Program-made: the position numbers and the translations under genes
The notes under the pieces: model-generated
Told to the model about the DNA's origin: nothing
Seen by the model: the letters and a program-made list of their open reading frames with translations, nothing else
The model's database searches: none
Assembly (NCBI GenBank): GCA_900540295.1
Contig: UQFM01000010.1
Location: forward strand, 1-38,466
Length of the DNA: 38,466 nt
DNA from: an uncultured Oscillospiraceae bacterium
GTDB lineage: Bacteria; Bacillota; Clostridia; Oscillospirales; Acutalibacteraceae
Reading direction: 5' to 3'
Shown: positions 1 to 7,907 of the stretch, piece after piece
How the letters are laid out: each line of letters starts with the position of its first letter
Numbering within the stretch: the first letter of the stretch is position 1

Positions 1-48
1 CGAGATACTGATCGGTCTCGTGGGCTCGGAGATGTGTATAAGAGACAG
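1..48. other. Nextera sequencing adapter left on the contig end
   Basis: Bases 1-6 match the end of the Illumina P7 primer, and bases 7-14 (ACTGATCG) occupy the i7 index position. Bases 15-29 are the Nextera read-2 adapter segment, and bases 30-48 are the transposase mosaic end AGATGTGTATAAGAGACAG. From memory the index equals the adapter form of Nextera XT N727. This is a library artefact, not biology. Genomic sequence starts at base 49. Confidence 0.98.
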
Positions 49-126
49 ATTTACACGCGCCTGTGCAATCAGGGATATGATTAAAACAGGTACAATCAAG
101 ATAAAATAGTAGTAATCCAAATACAT
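49..126 (-). CDS. Zinc metallopeptidase (YugP/DUF-type membrane peptidase), N-terminal fragment
   Basis: Only the first 26 codons are present before the contig end. They start at an ATG (124-126) preceded by AAGGTGA 6 nt upstream, a Shine-Dalgarno sequence that overlaps the fmt stop codon. The fragment begins MYLDYYYFILIVPVLII and is a single hydrophobic helix followed by the start of a polar stretch. This resembles the N-terminus of the membrane zinc metallopeptidase family (PF04298) that commonly follows fmt in Clostridia. The zinc motif itself lies off the contig, so the family call rests on the N-terminal pattern and gene order. Confidence 0.65.
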
Positions 127-130
127 AAAA

Positions 131-1072
131 TCACCTTGTATTCGATACTTCGAACGCCTCGCCCGCCCGCAATTTATGCCCGACCAAAAAGGCTTTGGCG
201 GTCATTCGTTTTTTGCCCTCGGGCTGTAATTCGGTAATCCAGACGGTTTTGCCGTCGCCGCACACAACCTCGATACCGTCCGAGACGGATACGATTGTAC
301 CCGCAACTTCTGTGCTTGTATTTTGGGTAAGCTGTGTAGCGTGAATTTTCATCCGCTTGCCGTGCAATACGGCGGTTGCAGTCGGGAACGGTGAAAGACC
401 GCGCACGTGATTGTGCACCGTCTCTGCAGGGCACGAAAAATCAATCGGGCAAAGCGATTTTGAAAGCATGGGTGCATAATTGCTCTCGCCCGTTTGCTTT
501 GTCGGGTGCAATTCGCCGTTTTTCAAAGCTTTCAGTGTATCGGAAAGCACCTGCGCGCCGAGCAGGGACAGTGCATCGTGCAGTTCGCCGCCCGTCATAT
601 TCGGCGAAATCGGCAGTTCCGCTTTTAAAAGCATATCGCCTGTGTCAACGCCCTCGTCCATTTGCATCGAGGTCACGCCCGTTTTTTCCTCGCCGTTTAA
701 AATGACCCACTGTATCGGCGCCGCCCCTCTGTATTTTGGCAGTAAAGACGCGTGAATATTGATGGAATTGTATTTCGGAAAATACAATATTTCCTTTGGC
801 AGAATTTTGCCGTAGGCAACCACAACGCTTAAGTCAGGCTGTAACTGTTCCAATATGGCAAGCGCTTCGCCGTCGCGCATGCTGTTCGGCTGAAACACGG
901 GGATGCCGTGCTTTAACGCCTCGGTTTTCACAGGCGGCGGCGTCAGCGTGTAGCCGCGCCCTTTGGGTTTGTCGGGTTGCGTAAATACGCCGACAACCTC
1001 TTCACCGTCCGCAATCAAACGCTGTAAACACGGCACCGAGAAGTCGGGCGTACCCATAAATACAATGCGCAT
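131..1072 (-). CDS. fmt: Methionyl-tRNA formyltransferase
   Basis: Formylates Met-tRNAfMet for translation initiation, using 10-formyl-THF. The protein (313 aa, normal length) begins MRIVFMGTPDFSVP. It carries the formyltransferase catalytic region around residues 100-145, with N-I-H-A-S-L-L-P-K-Y-R-G-A-A-P-I (the SLLPxxRGAAP signature). A C-terminal OB-like domain follows. ATG at 1072 is chosen because GGGAGG lies 7 nt upstream. A TTG 15 nt further out would sit inside that ribosome-binding site. The gene starts 2 nt after the def stop, so the pair is coupled, matching the known def-fmt partnership (formylation and deformylation). Confidence 0.97.
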   Translation of the reverse strand: MRIVFMGTPDFSVPCLQRLIADGEEVVGVFTQPDKPKGRGYTLTPPPVKTEALKHGIPVFQPNSMRDGEALAILEQLQPDLSVVVAYGKILPKEILYFPKYNSINIHASLLPKYRGAAPIQWVILNGEEKTGVTSMQMDEGVDTGDMLLKAELPISPNMTGGELHDALSLLGAQVLSDTLKALKNGELHPTKQTGESNYAPMLSKSLCPIDFSCPAETVHNHVRGLSPFPTATAVLHGKRMKIHATQLTQNTSTEVAGTIVSVSDGIEVVCGDGKTVWITELQPEGKKRMTAKAFLVGHKLRAGEAFEVSNTR

Positions 1073-1074
1073 GG

Positions 1075-1563
1075 TCAGTCCTCCCAATTCGGATTTTCCG
1101 CACGGATACGGTCAACCACAGCGGCAGGCGCCAAGCGCTCCGTATATAAATGCCCGTCCAAATGGTCAATTTCATGGCAGAATGCGCGAGCTAACAGCTC
1201 TTCCCCTGTGTATTCGCATAAATCGCCGTTGCGGTTCTGCGCACGCACACGCACCCACTGCGGGCGAAGCGTCACGCCGCTCTCTCCGGGCAGAGAAAGA
1301 CAGCCCTCAGTGGCGCACTGCTCGCCTTTTACCTCTGTAATTTCGGGGTTAATCAATTCTAAAAGTCCTTCGCCCACATCGATAACCACCACACGTTTTA
1401 AAACACCGACCTGCACCGCCGCAAGACCGCAGCCGTCCGCTTCATACATCGTGTCGCGCATATCGTCTAAGAGTGTAAACAGCCTTCCGTCAAACTTTTC
1501 GACCTTGCGGCTTTTTAATTTTAAAATCGGGTCGCCTTTTGTGCGAATATTTCGAATCGCCAT
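1075..1563 (-). CDS. def: Peptide deformylase
   Basis: Metallo-hydrolase that removes the N-formyl group from nascent proteins. The three family motifs are present in order: G-C-G-L-A-A-V-Q near residue 45, EGCLSLPG near 87 (metal-ligand Cys), and HEIDHLDG near 131 (HExDH, two His ligands and the catalytic Glu). At 162 aa it is a normal type-1/3 bacterial enzyme. The start at ATG 1561-1563 is preceded by GAGGTG at 7 nt; the GTG inside that sequence is not the start. It lies between priA and fmt in one minus-strand operon. Confidence 0.97.
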   Translation of the reverse strand: MAIRNIRTKGDPILKLKSRKVEKFDGRLFTLLDDMRDTMYEADGCGLAAVQVGVLKRVVVIDVGEGLLELINPEITEVKGEQCATEGCLSLPGESGVTLRPQWVRVRAQNRNGDLCEYTGEELLARAFCHEIDHLDGHLYTERLAPAAVVDRIRAENPNWED

Positions 1564-1573
1564 AGTTTTCACC

Positions 1574-4027
1574 TCAATAAATATTTTCGGGATTGATGTC
1601 CGCTGTAACCGTAACCTTTTTAAAAGTATTGTTTTTGGAAAAATCCTTCAGCAGTTTTGAAAGGAATATGCGGAAACGTGCGGAATTTTTGCACTTCAAA
1701 ATGATGCGAAAACGGTATTTGCCCGCCACGCGCGCAAGCTTCGGCGCAATCGGGCCGAGCGCGATTAGGTTTAAATCCGCATAATCGGTTTTGTGCGCCG
1801 ATTTGAGCATATCCAAAAACACCTTGGACGCGCCTTTCGTCAACTGCTCGTCCGTGCCGATAAACCCAACCGTACACAAATCGCAAAACGGCGGGTAAAC
1901 CATCGCCTTGCGAATCTGCATTTCTAAATCGAAAAACGCGGGGAAATCCTGCTGTTGTGCCAGACGAATGACTTCGTTATCGGGAAATGCGGTTTGAATA
2001 ATCGCTTTACCCGTCTTGTCGCCGCGCCCCGCGCGCCCGACCACCTGCGTTAAAAGGTCAAAGGTGCGTTCAGCACTTTTATAGTCGTCGTTGTAGAGCA
2101 TCGTATCCACCGACACCACGCCCACCAAGGTCACATTTGGGAAATCCAGTCCTTTTGCCACCATCTGTGTACCGACCATAATATCATACTCGTAATTTGT
2201 GAACTTTTTTAGAGATTTTTCAAAAGAATAGCGTGAAGCGGTGGAATCGGTATCCAGCCGCAGAATACGCGCTTCGGGAAGCGCCGCCGAAAGCGCATCT
2301 TCTAAATGCTGGGTCCCTGCACCCGAATACGCCACCGCTTTTTCACCGCATTCGCGGCAAACCTCGGTAAACGGCTCGGAATAGCCGCAGTAATGGCACA
2401 TCAAACGGTGATTACGCGCGTGATAGGTCAGTGAGATACTGCAATTCGGGCAGGTCATCACTTTTCCGCAGGCGTTGCACGCCGCAAAAGTATTATACCC
2501 GCGGCGGTTCAGCAATAAAATGGACTGATTGCCCGCCTGCAAATTTTCGCGAAGCGTTGTCAGCAAAGCATCGCTCAATTCCGAAGCCGTCTCGCCCACG
2601 CGGGGCGCGGCATTTACAGTCAGAACCTCGGGAAGCACCGCATTGCCGTACCGTTCTTTTAAGGTGAACAGCGGATACTGTCCGTTCCCGGCGCGCGCAT
2701 AGGTTTCCACAGACGGCGTTGCGGACGCGAGCAACAACAGTGCATTGTGATTCTGCACCCGAAAGCGCGCCACATCGCGCGCGTGGTAACGCGGAGACAT
2801 TTCGGATTTGTAGGTATGCTCCTGCTCCTCGTCCATAATAATCAGTCCGATATCTTCAAACGGCGCAAACACGGCGGAACGCGTGCCGAGCGCGATTTTC
2901 GCCTCACCCTTTTTAATGCGTTTCCACTCGTCAAGCCGTTCGCCCATAGACAGCGCACTGTGCAGAACCGCAACAGCACTGCCGTAACGCGCATAGAAAA
3001 TCGACAGCATCTGCGGCGTTAAAGAGATTTCAGGCACCATTAAAATGACACTGCGTCCGTTTTCGATGACTGCATCGATTAGTTTCAAAAAAACCTGTGT
3101 TTTACCCGAACCCGTTACGCCGAACAGCAATGCTGTTGCGGCTGTTTCGTGTTTCGCCAGAGAGAGAAGTCCGTGATAAGCGGTTTCCTGCTCGGCGGTT
3201 AAGGTGATTTTTTCCCGCACGGACGAAATTTTTTCGAACTTTGGTTTGCGGAAAATTTCATTTTCAAACAATTCCACCGTCTGCTTGCCTGCCAAGGTAG
3301 AAATGACTGCCGCCGTCACGCCCGTAAAATAGCAAACCTCTTTGACGGAAGCTGTGCCGACATTCTCTAAAAAGGCAATAACCTCTTTTTGTTTCGGCGT
3401 GAATTTGGGCTTTACTTCCGACGAAAAATACAGTTCGGTCAGCCGCACCATTTTTATTGTTGCATCGCCGATTTTTCGCTGTGTATCCATATTTTTAAGC
3501 AATATGCCCTTATCGCACAGCGTTTCTAATATTTTCACATCGGATTTCAGTCCCAAGTCCTTTATGATTTTTTCCCGCTTCACATATATATCTTTTTCCT
3601 GTAAATAGGCGGCAACCTGCCGTTCTTCGGCGGGAAGCGAATGCACATCGCCCTCAAAATTCGGATTAAAAATATAAGATAACACAAAATGAAGCCCTAC
3701 CCCCGACGGCAACAGCGCCTTTGCCGCTTCAAACAGCGTGCAAAAGGTTCTGTCCTTCAGAAATACGGCTAAGCGTAACAGTTCATTATTCAAAAGCGGT
3801 TTTTCATCTAAAACTTCCGCTATAAACTTGAGCTTTTTTTCTTCTTTTTTTTCGCGCAGGGCAAAAACCATACCCTGCCGTTTTTTGTTTCCGCTGCCGA
3901 ACGGCACAAGCACCCGCACACCGGGCTGTACAGCGGCACGCAGGGCTTCGGGGATGGCATAATCGAATGCATCATCAAAACTGTAAGCCGCGTTTTCGAT
4001 CGCAACCTTTGCAATTTGACAAGACAC
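1574..4027 (-). CDS. priA: Primosomal protein N' / replication-restart helicase PriA
   Basis: Superfamily 2 helicase that reloads the replisome at stalled forks. The 817-aa protein has an N-terminal DNA-binding domain, Walker A GVTGSGKT, and a Walker B region reading DEEQEH. The zinc-binding insert contains C-x2-C, C-x2-C, C-x2-C and C-x2-C pairs (from CNACGKVMTCPNC through CRECG). Motif V is in GTQMVAKGLDFP. A GTG start at 4025-4027 fits best: GAGGTG lies 6 nt upstream, and an earlier in-frame GTG lacks such a site. It is followed 10 nt later by def. Confidence 0.96.
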   Translation of the reverse strand: MSCQIAKVAIENAAYSFDDAFDYAIPEALRAAVQPGVRVLVPFGSGNKKRQGMVFALREKKEEKKLKFIAEVLDEKPLLNNELLRLAVFLKDRTFCTLFEAAKALLPSGVGLHFVLSYIFNPNFEGDVHSLPAEERQVAAYLQEKDIYVKREKIIKDLGLKSDVKILETLCDKGILLKNMDTQRKIGDATIKMVRLTELYFSSEVKPKFTPKQKEVIAFLENVGTASVKEVCYFTGVTAAVISTLAGKQTVELFENEIFRKPKFEKISSVREKITLTAEQETAYHGLLSLAKHETAATALLFGVTGSGKTQVFLKLIDAVIENGRSVILMVPEISLTPQMLSIFYARYGSAVAVLHSALSMGERLDEWKRIKKGEAKIALGTRSAVFAPFEDIGLIIMDEEQEHTYKSEMSPRYHARDVARFRVQNHNALLLLASATPSVETYARAGNGQYPLFTLKERYGNAVLPEVLTVNAAPRVGETASELSDALLTTLRENLQAGNQSILLLNRRGYNTFAACNACGKVMTCPNCSISLTYHARNHRLMCHYCGYSEPFTEVCRECGEKAVAYSGAGTQHLEDALSAALPEARILRLDTDSTASRYSFEKSLKKFTNYEYDIMVGTQMVAKGLDFPNVTLVGVVSVDTMLYNDDYKSAERTFDLLTQVVGRAGRGDKTGKAIIQTAFPDNEVIRLAQQQDFPAFFDLEMQIRKAMVYPPFCDLCTVGFIGTDEQLTKGASKVFLDMLKSAHKTDYADLNLIALGPIAPKLARVAGKYRFRIILKCKNSARFRIFLSKLLKDFSKNNTFKKVTVTADINPENIY

Positions 4028-4054
4028 TCGATTCACCTCACCGTACACGTTTGA

Positions 4055-4264
4055 TTAGATATTGCGGATTTCTTCGGGTTCAATAATTTTGTATTTACCC
4101 TCGACAATCTCGTCCAGCGCCAGGCTCACAGGCTTTTCGACAATGATTTCCTCGTTTTCAATAGCATCATCGGAAATCGCGCGGGCGCGTTTCGCGGTTG
4201 CCGTCACCAGAGAATAGCGGCTCAGGTGGTCTTTCAATACATCTTTCAAATCGGGATTAAACAT
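4055..4264 (-). CDS. rpoZ: RNA polymerase omega subunit
   Basis: A 69-aa protein with the omega core: a hydrophilic N-terminus, then SRYSLVTATAKRARAI, the conserved RYxLVxxxAKRAR helix that clamps the beta' C-terminus. A short acidic tail (EPEEI) follows. Omega stabilises RNA polymerase assembly. It sits between gmk and priA, as in most Firmicutes. The coaBC gene that often separates rpoZ from priA is absent here. Confidence 0.93.
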   Translation of the reverse strand: MFNPDLKDVLKDHLSRYSLVTATAKRARAISDDAIENEEIIVEKPVSLALDEIVEGKYKIIEPEEIRNI

Positions 4265-4289
4265 GGTATCTACCTCTTTTTCATCGAAA

Positions 4290-4844
4290 TTACATACATA
4301 ATATTTTCAAAGCTTCGTCCGCCGCGGCGTCTAAGCTGTCGTTCACGATAATATAATCGTAATCCTGACTTTTTTCAATTTCCTCACGGGCAATGGAAAG
4401 ACGACGCATAAGGTCTTCTTCATTTTCTGTGCCGCGCTGCCGCAGGCGCTGTTCCAAAATCTCCAAGGACGGCGGCATAATGAACATGGCAACCGCATCA
4501 GGGTACATCTTTTTAATTTTCGCCGCACCCTGCACTTCGATTTTCAAAATCACGGTTTTGCCCTCTGACAGCCACTTGTCCACGGGTTTTTTCGGTGTAC
4601 CGTATAAATTCTTGCCGTATTTTGCAAATTCTAATACTTCACCGCATTCAATCATGGTTTCAAATTCATCGGGCGTGATAAAAAAATAATCCACGCCGTC
4701 AATTTCACCGATGCGCTGTTCACGCGTGGTAATGGATATGGATTTTTGAAACTCTGCCCTTTTGGTAATCAAAATGTCCAAGAGCGTGTCCTTACCGACA
4801 CCGGACGGACCTGAAAATAAAATCAATTTGCCCGTTTTACACAT
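4290..4844 (-). CDS. gmk: Guanylate kinase
   Basis: Phosphorylates GMP/dGMP to GDP/dGDP with ATP. The P-loop is FSGPSGVGKDT at residues 9-19. The GMP-binding region follows (SITTREQR, then Y-F-F-I). The usual TTRxPRxGE is here TTREQRIGE. The lid contains RLRQRG, and length (184 aa) is normal. The start ATG overlaps the end of remA by 8 nt, with GGAGG upstream, so translation of the two is coupled. Confidence 0.96.
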   Translation of the reverse strand: MCKTGKLILFSGPSGVGKDTLLDILITKRAEFQKSISITTREQRIGEIDGVDYFFITPDEFETMIECGEVLEFAKYGKNLYGTPKKPVDKWLSEGKTVILKIEVQGAAKIKKMYPDAVAMFIMPPSLEILEQRLRQRGTENEEDLMRRLSIAREEIEKSQDYDYIIVNDSLDAAADEALKILCM

Positions 4845-5100
4845 TTACCGTTTCCTCCGTGTTTCCTTCGCCGTTGAAACGGTTGAGAATGGTTTCCGCC
4901 TGCAAATAGGTCAAAATAACGTGGTCGCTGTCCGTAATCAAAACGGCGCGCGTTCTGCGCCCCTGTGTGGCGTCAATCAGCAATTTCTGCTCTTTCGCCT
5001 CTTGAATCATACGCTTAATCGGTGCGGAATCGGGAGAGACAACCGCCAATATCCGCGCGGCGTTCACCGCATTGCCGAAGCCGATGTTTACCAATTTCAT
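4837..5100 (-). CDS. remA: RemA-family regulator (DUF370)
   Basis: An 87-aa protein beginning MKLVNIGFGNAVNAARI, the hallmark N-terminus of the RemA/YlzA family. It also has the conserved SAPIKRMI and later RTRAV-x-I-T-DS-D-H segments. In Bacillus RemA is an oligomeric DNA-binding activator of biofilm matrix genes. The position between yicC and gmk is strongly conserved in Firmicutes even where biofilm genes are not. ATG at 5100 is taken as the start, with GAGG 9 nt upstream. Confidence 0.93.
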   Translation of the reverse strand: MKLVNIGFGNAVNAARILAVVSPDSAPIKRMIQEAKEQKLLIDATQGRRTRAVLITDSDHVILTYLQAETILNRFNGEGNTEETVNV

Positions 5101-5109
5101 AAACAAACC

Positions 5110-5988
5110 TCACTCGATATTTTGGACTTGCTCGCGAATCTTTTCCACCTCTGCTTTAACGGCAATAACGCGTTTGGCAATTTCAACATCCTGCGCCTTT
5201 GAACCGATGGTATTTGCTTCGCGGTTAATTTCCTGCACCAAAAAATCGAGTTTTCTGCCGATGGGTTCGTCCGCTTCCATAAATGTGCGCAACTGCGAAA
5301 TATGACTGCGCAGACGTACGGTTTCTTCGTCCACAGCAATTTTGTCGGCAAAGATTGCCGCTTCGGTCAACAGACGCTGTTCGTCAATTTGCGTGTTGCC
5401 GAGTAATTCCTCCATACGCTGTTTCAGTTTTTCGTTATATTCTTTCACAGTTTGCGGCGAACGTGTTTCCACAAACGCCACATGCTCTAAAATCGTATCG
5501 GCGCGGGAAAGAATGTCCGCTTTCAGCTTTGCACCCTCGGTCTCGCGCATTTCGATGAAACGCCGAACCGCTTTTTCGGCAACCGAACGCACCGCGTTCC
5601 AAATACGCTCCTCGTCTGCGGCAGTCTTTTGCAACACCAGCACATCAGGATAGCGTGACAAAGCTGCCGCCGAAACATCCGCGCTTAAATCAAACATCTC
5701 GGAAAGCTGACGCAATGCGTCTACATAGCCTTTGGCAAGCGAAGCGTTAACACTAACAGTCGTTTCGCTTTCCTCCAACTGCTCCACAGCGACATAGCAC
5801 TCCACCTTGCCGCGGGAAACAAGAGAATTGGTAAAGGTTTTTAATTTCTCTTCCAAAAAGCCGTATGTACGCGGCACCTTTGCCGTAAATTCAAAATAAC
5901 GGTGGTTCACGCTACGCAGTTCCACTGTGACATTCATGCCGTCTACGGTATCCTGCACTCTGCCGAACCCTGTCATACTCTTAATCAT
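5110..5988 (-). CDS. yicC: YicC/YloC-family endoribonuclease
   Basis: A 292-aa protein with N-terminal MIKSMTGFG, the family signature, and R-S-V-N-H-R-Y about 30 residues later. The C-terminal DUF1732 region has the conserved DE-RL-TEA-IFADK and KLDFL-QE-NREANTIGSK blocks. The Escherichia homologue acts as an RNase on small RNAs. It is the first gene of the operon running through remA, gmk, rpoZ, priA, def and fmt, and has a strong promoter upstream (6047-6075). Confidence 0.94.
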   Translation of the reverse strand: MIKSMTGFGRVQDTVDGMNVTVELRSVNHRYFEFTAKVPRTYGFLEEKLKTFTNSLVSRGKVECYVAVEQLEESETTVSVNASLAKGYVDALRQLSEMFDLSADVSAAALSRYPDVLVLQKTAADEERIWNAVRSVAEKAVRRFIEMRETEGAKLKADILSRADTILEHVAFVETRSPQTVKEYNEKLKQRMEELLGNTQIDEQRLLTEAAIFADKIAVDEETVRLRSHISQLRTFMEADEPIGRKLDFLVQEINREANTIGSKAQDVEIAKRVIAVKAEVEKIREQVQNIE

Positions 5989-6046
5989 TTCTACAACCGC
6001 CTTGTACCGTTTCCGTTTTCAGAAACCGCTTTGAAATTATCAATAT

Positions 6047-6075
6047 ATTTTACTATGAAATTACACTGCTGTCAA
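6047..6075 (-). promoter_or_regulatory. Sigma-A promoter for the yicC-to-fmt operon
   Basis: On the minus strand TTGACA (6070-6075) and TAAAAT (6047-6052) are separated by 17 bp, near consensus. It lies about 60 nt upstream of the yicC start in the only sizeable gap before it. Confidence 0.85.
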
Positions 6076-6084
6076 CTGTTGGGT

Positions 6085-6153
6085 AAAAGCTGAGGAGAGC
6101 CAAAGCCAAACCCAATATGGTTTAAAACACCTTATTATCGCATTTCCTCAGCT
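6085..6153 (-). terminator. Long-loop inverted repeat with U tract, probable terminator or small structured RNA
   Basis: Perfect 9-bp arms AGCTGAGGA (6088-6096) and TCCTCAGCT (6145-6153) enclose 48 nt. Read on the minus strand the second arm is followed by TTTT. The structure begins 2 nt after the DUF1349 stop codon and ends 10 nt before the yicC -35 box, so termination of the upstream operon is the simplest role. The loop is unusually long for a terminator. Confidence 0.5.
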
Positions 6154-6155
6154 AA

Positions 6156-6743
6156 TCAGCAATGCGCCTGCCATTTACATTCTGTGACTTGCATATCGGT
6201 GAATACAGCTTTAAACGAAGATTGCTCGGGACTGCACGCATAAATACCGAATGTGATTTCATCTGCCCCCTTTGGCATATGACAAATCCGCATTTGTCGG
6301 AAAACTACACCGTCCGCACTGCTCTCCAGACAATAATCGCTTTCACGTCTGCTAAGCCGATACCACATTTCCCGAATTTCCGCCGATATATCGGCGGTCG
6401 CCCAATCGGAATACCCGTGATTCGTAACCACACTGCCCAACCGTTGATACCGCTCATTTTCATATTCTATGGAAGCCTTCAGCCAATTTTCGCTGTCCAA
6501 ATACATTGCTATTCCGCACTGATCAAAGCGATGCTTACTGTTGAACGCAGTTTTTACGGTAAACGAAAAGTACTTTTCCGATGTTTTCATTTGCAGAATC
6601 GGCGCATTGTCATTTTGAAATCCGTAATAGGTTCTTTGCCACAAATCCGTACCCGGTTCTGTAATAATTTCTACGGCATTTTCGGTAATCACCGACTGTT
6701 TCGGCTTCCTAACCCAAACAAGTTCATTTTGCAGAAAATTCAT
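6156..6743 (-). CDS. DUF1349 domain protein (concanavalin-like fold)
   Basis: A 195-aa soluble protein with no signal peptide. The pattern fits DUF1349 (PF07081): early W-Q-R-T-Y-Y-G-F, central F-D-Q-C-G-I-A-M-Y-L with W-L-K-A-S-I-E-Y, then W-Y-R-L-S-R and a late FGIYACSPE. Members adopt a concanavalin A-like beta sandwich. The yeast relative is annotated as a regulator of enolase, but the bacterial role is unknown. The Shine-Dalgarno AAGGAG lies 12 nt from the ATG, rather far. It is the last gene of the minus-strand block starting at DUF3343. Confidence 0.85.
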   Translation of the reverse strand: MNFLQNELVWVRKPKQSVITENAVEIITEPGTDLWQRTYYGFQNDNAPILQMKTSEKYFSFTVKTAFNSKHRFDQCGIAMYLDSENWLKASIEYENERYQRLGSVVTNHGYSDWATADISAEIREMWYRLSRRESDYCLESSADGVVFRQMRICHMPKGADEITFGIYACSPEQSSFKAVFTDMQVTECKWQAHC

Positions 6744-6767
6744 ATTACGTATGCACTCCTTGTATAC

Positions 6768-7142
6768 TCAATGCTTACAGCAACTGCCTGCAAGCAAGTC
6801 AGGGATTGTACCTTGAAACACACCGTTTTCCTCTCGAAAACCCAGCAGCAATAAAACATCCTTTATAGCTTCAAGTCGGCACTCCGCCGTATACGCCCCG
6901 CGGTTTGCCGCAAAATGCAGTGCGGAACGTACCAATCCTTCTATAAGCAAAGCATCTGACTGTAAAGCTTCAAGGTCTAAAAGTTCGCATGCTGTACCCC
7001 GAATTTTCACGAGGCATTTGCCCGTCACGGCTTCATTTTCGAGGGCGGTATATGCACCGTAAACGGTATCTTCCGAAAAATCGGTCTGCGGAAACAGTTC
7101 TGCAATTTCTTGCTGATTTGAATAAGGCTTATAAAACACCAT
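6768..7142 (-). CDS. Protein of unknown function, weakly GNAT-like
   Basis: A 124-aa protein starting at ATG 7140-7142 (GAGG 7 nt upstream), 4 nt after the rluB stop. The pattern of an early GAYTALEN strand, a beta-hairpin ending CLVKIRG, a helix rich in Ala (LVRSALHFAANRG) and LLLLGFREENG recalls small acetyltransferase-like folds. No acetyl-CoA P-loop (Q/RxxGxG/A) can be seen, however. It ends in the dense Cys/His tail AGSCCKH. I do not assign a function. Confidence 0.75.
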   Translation of the reverse strand: MVFYKPYSNQQEIAELFPQTDFSEDTVYGAYTALENEAVTGKCLVKIRGTACELLDLEALQSDALLIEGLVRSALHFAANRGAYTAECRLEAIKDVLLLLGFREENGVFQGTIPDLLAGSCCKH

Positions 7143-7146
7143 ACCG

Positions 7147-7884
7147 TTACCTCTTTGTAACCTGTGCCGCCACCAACAGCCCGTGTATCTCATCGTCGGA
7201 CAAATAGCGGTATTCGCCCTGTTTCAGCATACCAAGCTTTAAAGAACCGATTTTGGTGCGCTTTAAGCGGGCGACTTCTAAACCGAGAGCCTCGCACATT
7301 TTACGGATTTGACGGTTTCTGCCTTCGTAAATTACAATTTCCAACACAACTCTGCCCTCTTGCTTGTCCAACACGCGAACCTCTGCGGGAAGCGTCGTTC
7401 TGCCGTCGATTTCGACACCGTTTTCAAAAGCGGCAAGCTGTTCCTTCGCGACGTCGGGACGCACCGTAACACGGTAGGTTTTCGGCACGTGGCGGGACGG
7501 ATGCGTCAATGCGTTAGCGAATTCGCCGTCGTTTGTCAAAAGCAGAAGTCCTTCGGATTCCCTGTCGAGTCTGCCGACGGGATACACACGCTCGGGAACA
7601 TCTGCAATCAGCTCTGCCACGCATTTTCTGTCCATTTCGTCGTGCATGGTCGTAATGAAACCGCGCGGCTTATGGAGCATAATATACACATTCTTTTTGA
7701 CCTTTACCACACGCTTGCCTGAAACCATGACCTTGTCGTGTTTCGGATCCACCTTATCGCCGATTTCCGCAATTCTGCCGTTGACGCGTACCTTGCCCGC
7801 CGCAATCAGTTCTTCGGATTTTCGGCGTGAGGCGATTCCGTTTTCCGCCATGTATTTTTGCAGCCTGACTTTTGCATCTGCCAT
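7147..7884 (-). CDS. rluB: 23S rRNA pseudouridine synthase, RluB/RsuA family
   Basis: A 245-aa protein. The N-terminal S4 RNA-binding domain (residues 5-65) reads RLQKYMAENGIASRRKSE. It is followed by the catalytic domain with GRLDRESEGLLLLTNDG, whose first Asp is the nucleophile, and a C-terminal GRNRQIRKM motif. The RluB branch modifies U2605 of 23S rRNA; the RsuA branch (16S U516) is possible but less usual in this genomic setting, next to scpAB and a D,D-carboxypeptidase. Start ATG follows AGGAG. Confidence 0.93.
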   Translation of the reverse strand: MADAKVRLQKYMAENGIASRRKSEELIAAGKVRVNGRIAEIGDKVDPKHDKVMVSGKRVVKVKKNVYIMLHKPRGFITTMHDEMDRKCVAELIADVPERVYPVGRLDRESEGLLLLTNDGEFANALTHPSRHVPKTYRVTVRPDVAKEQLAAFENGVEIDGRTTLPAEVRVLDKQEGRVVLEIVIYEGRNRQIRKMCEALGLEVARLKRTKIGSLKLGMLKQGEYRYLSDDEIHGLLVAAQVTKR

Positions 7885-7907
7885 ATTTTTCTCCTATGCA
7901 ATGCACG

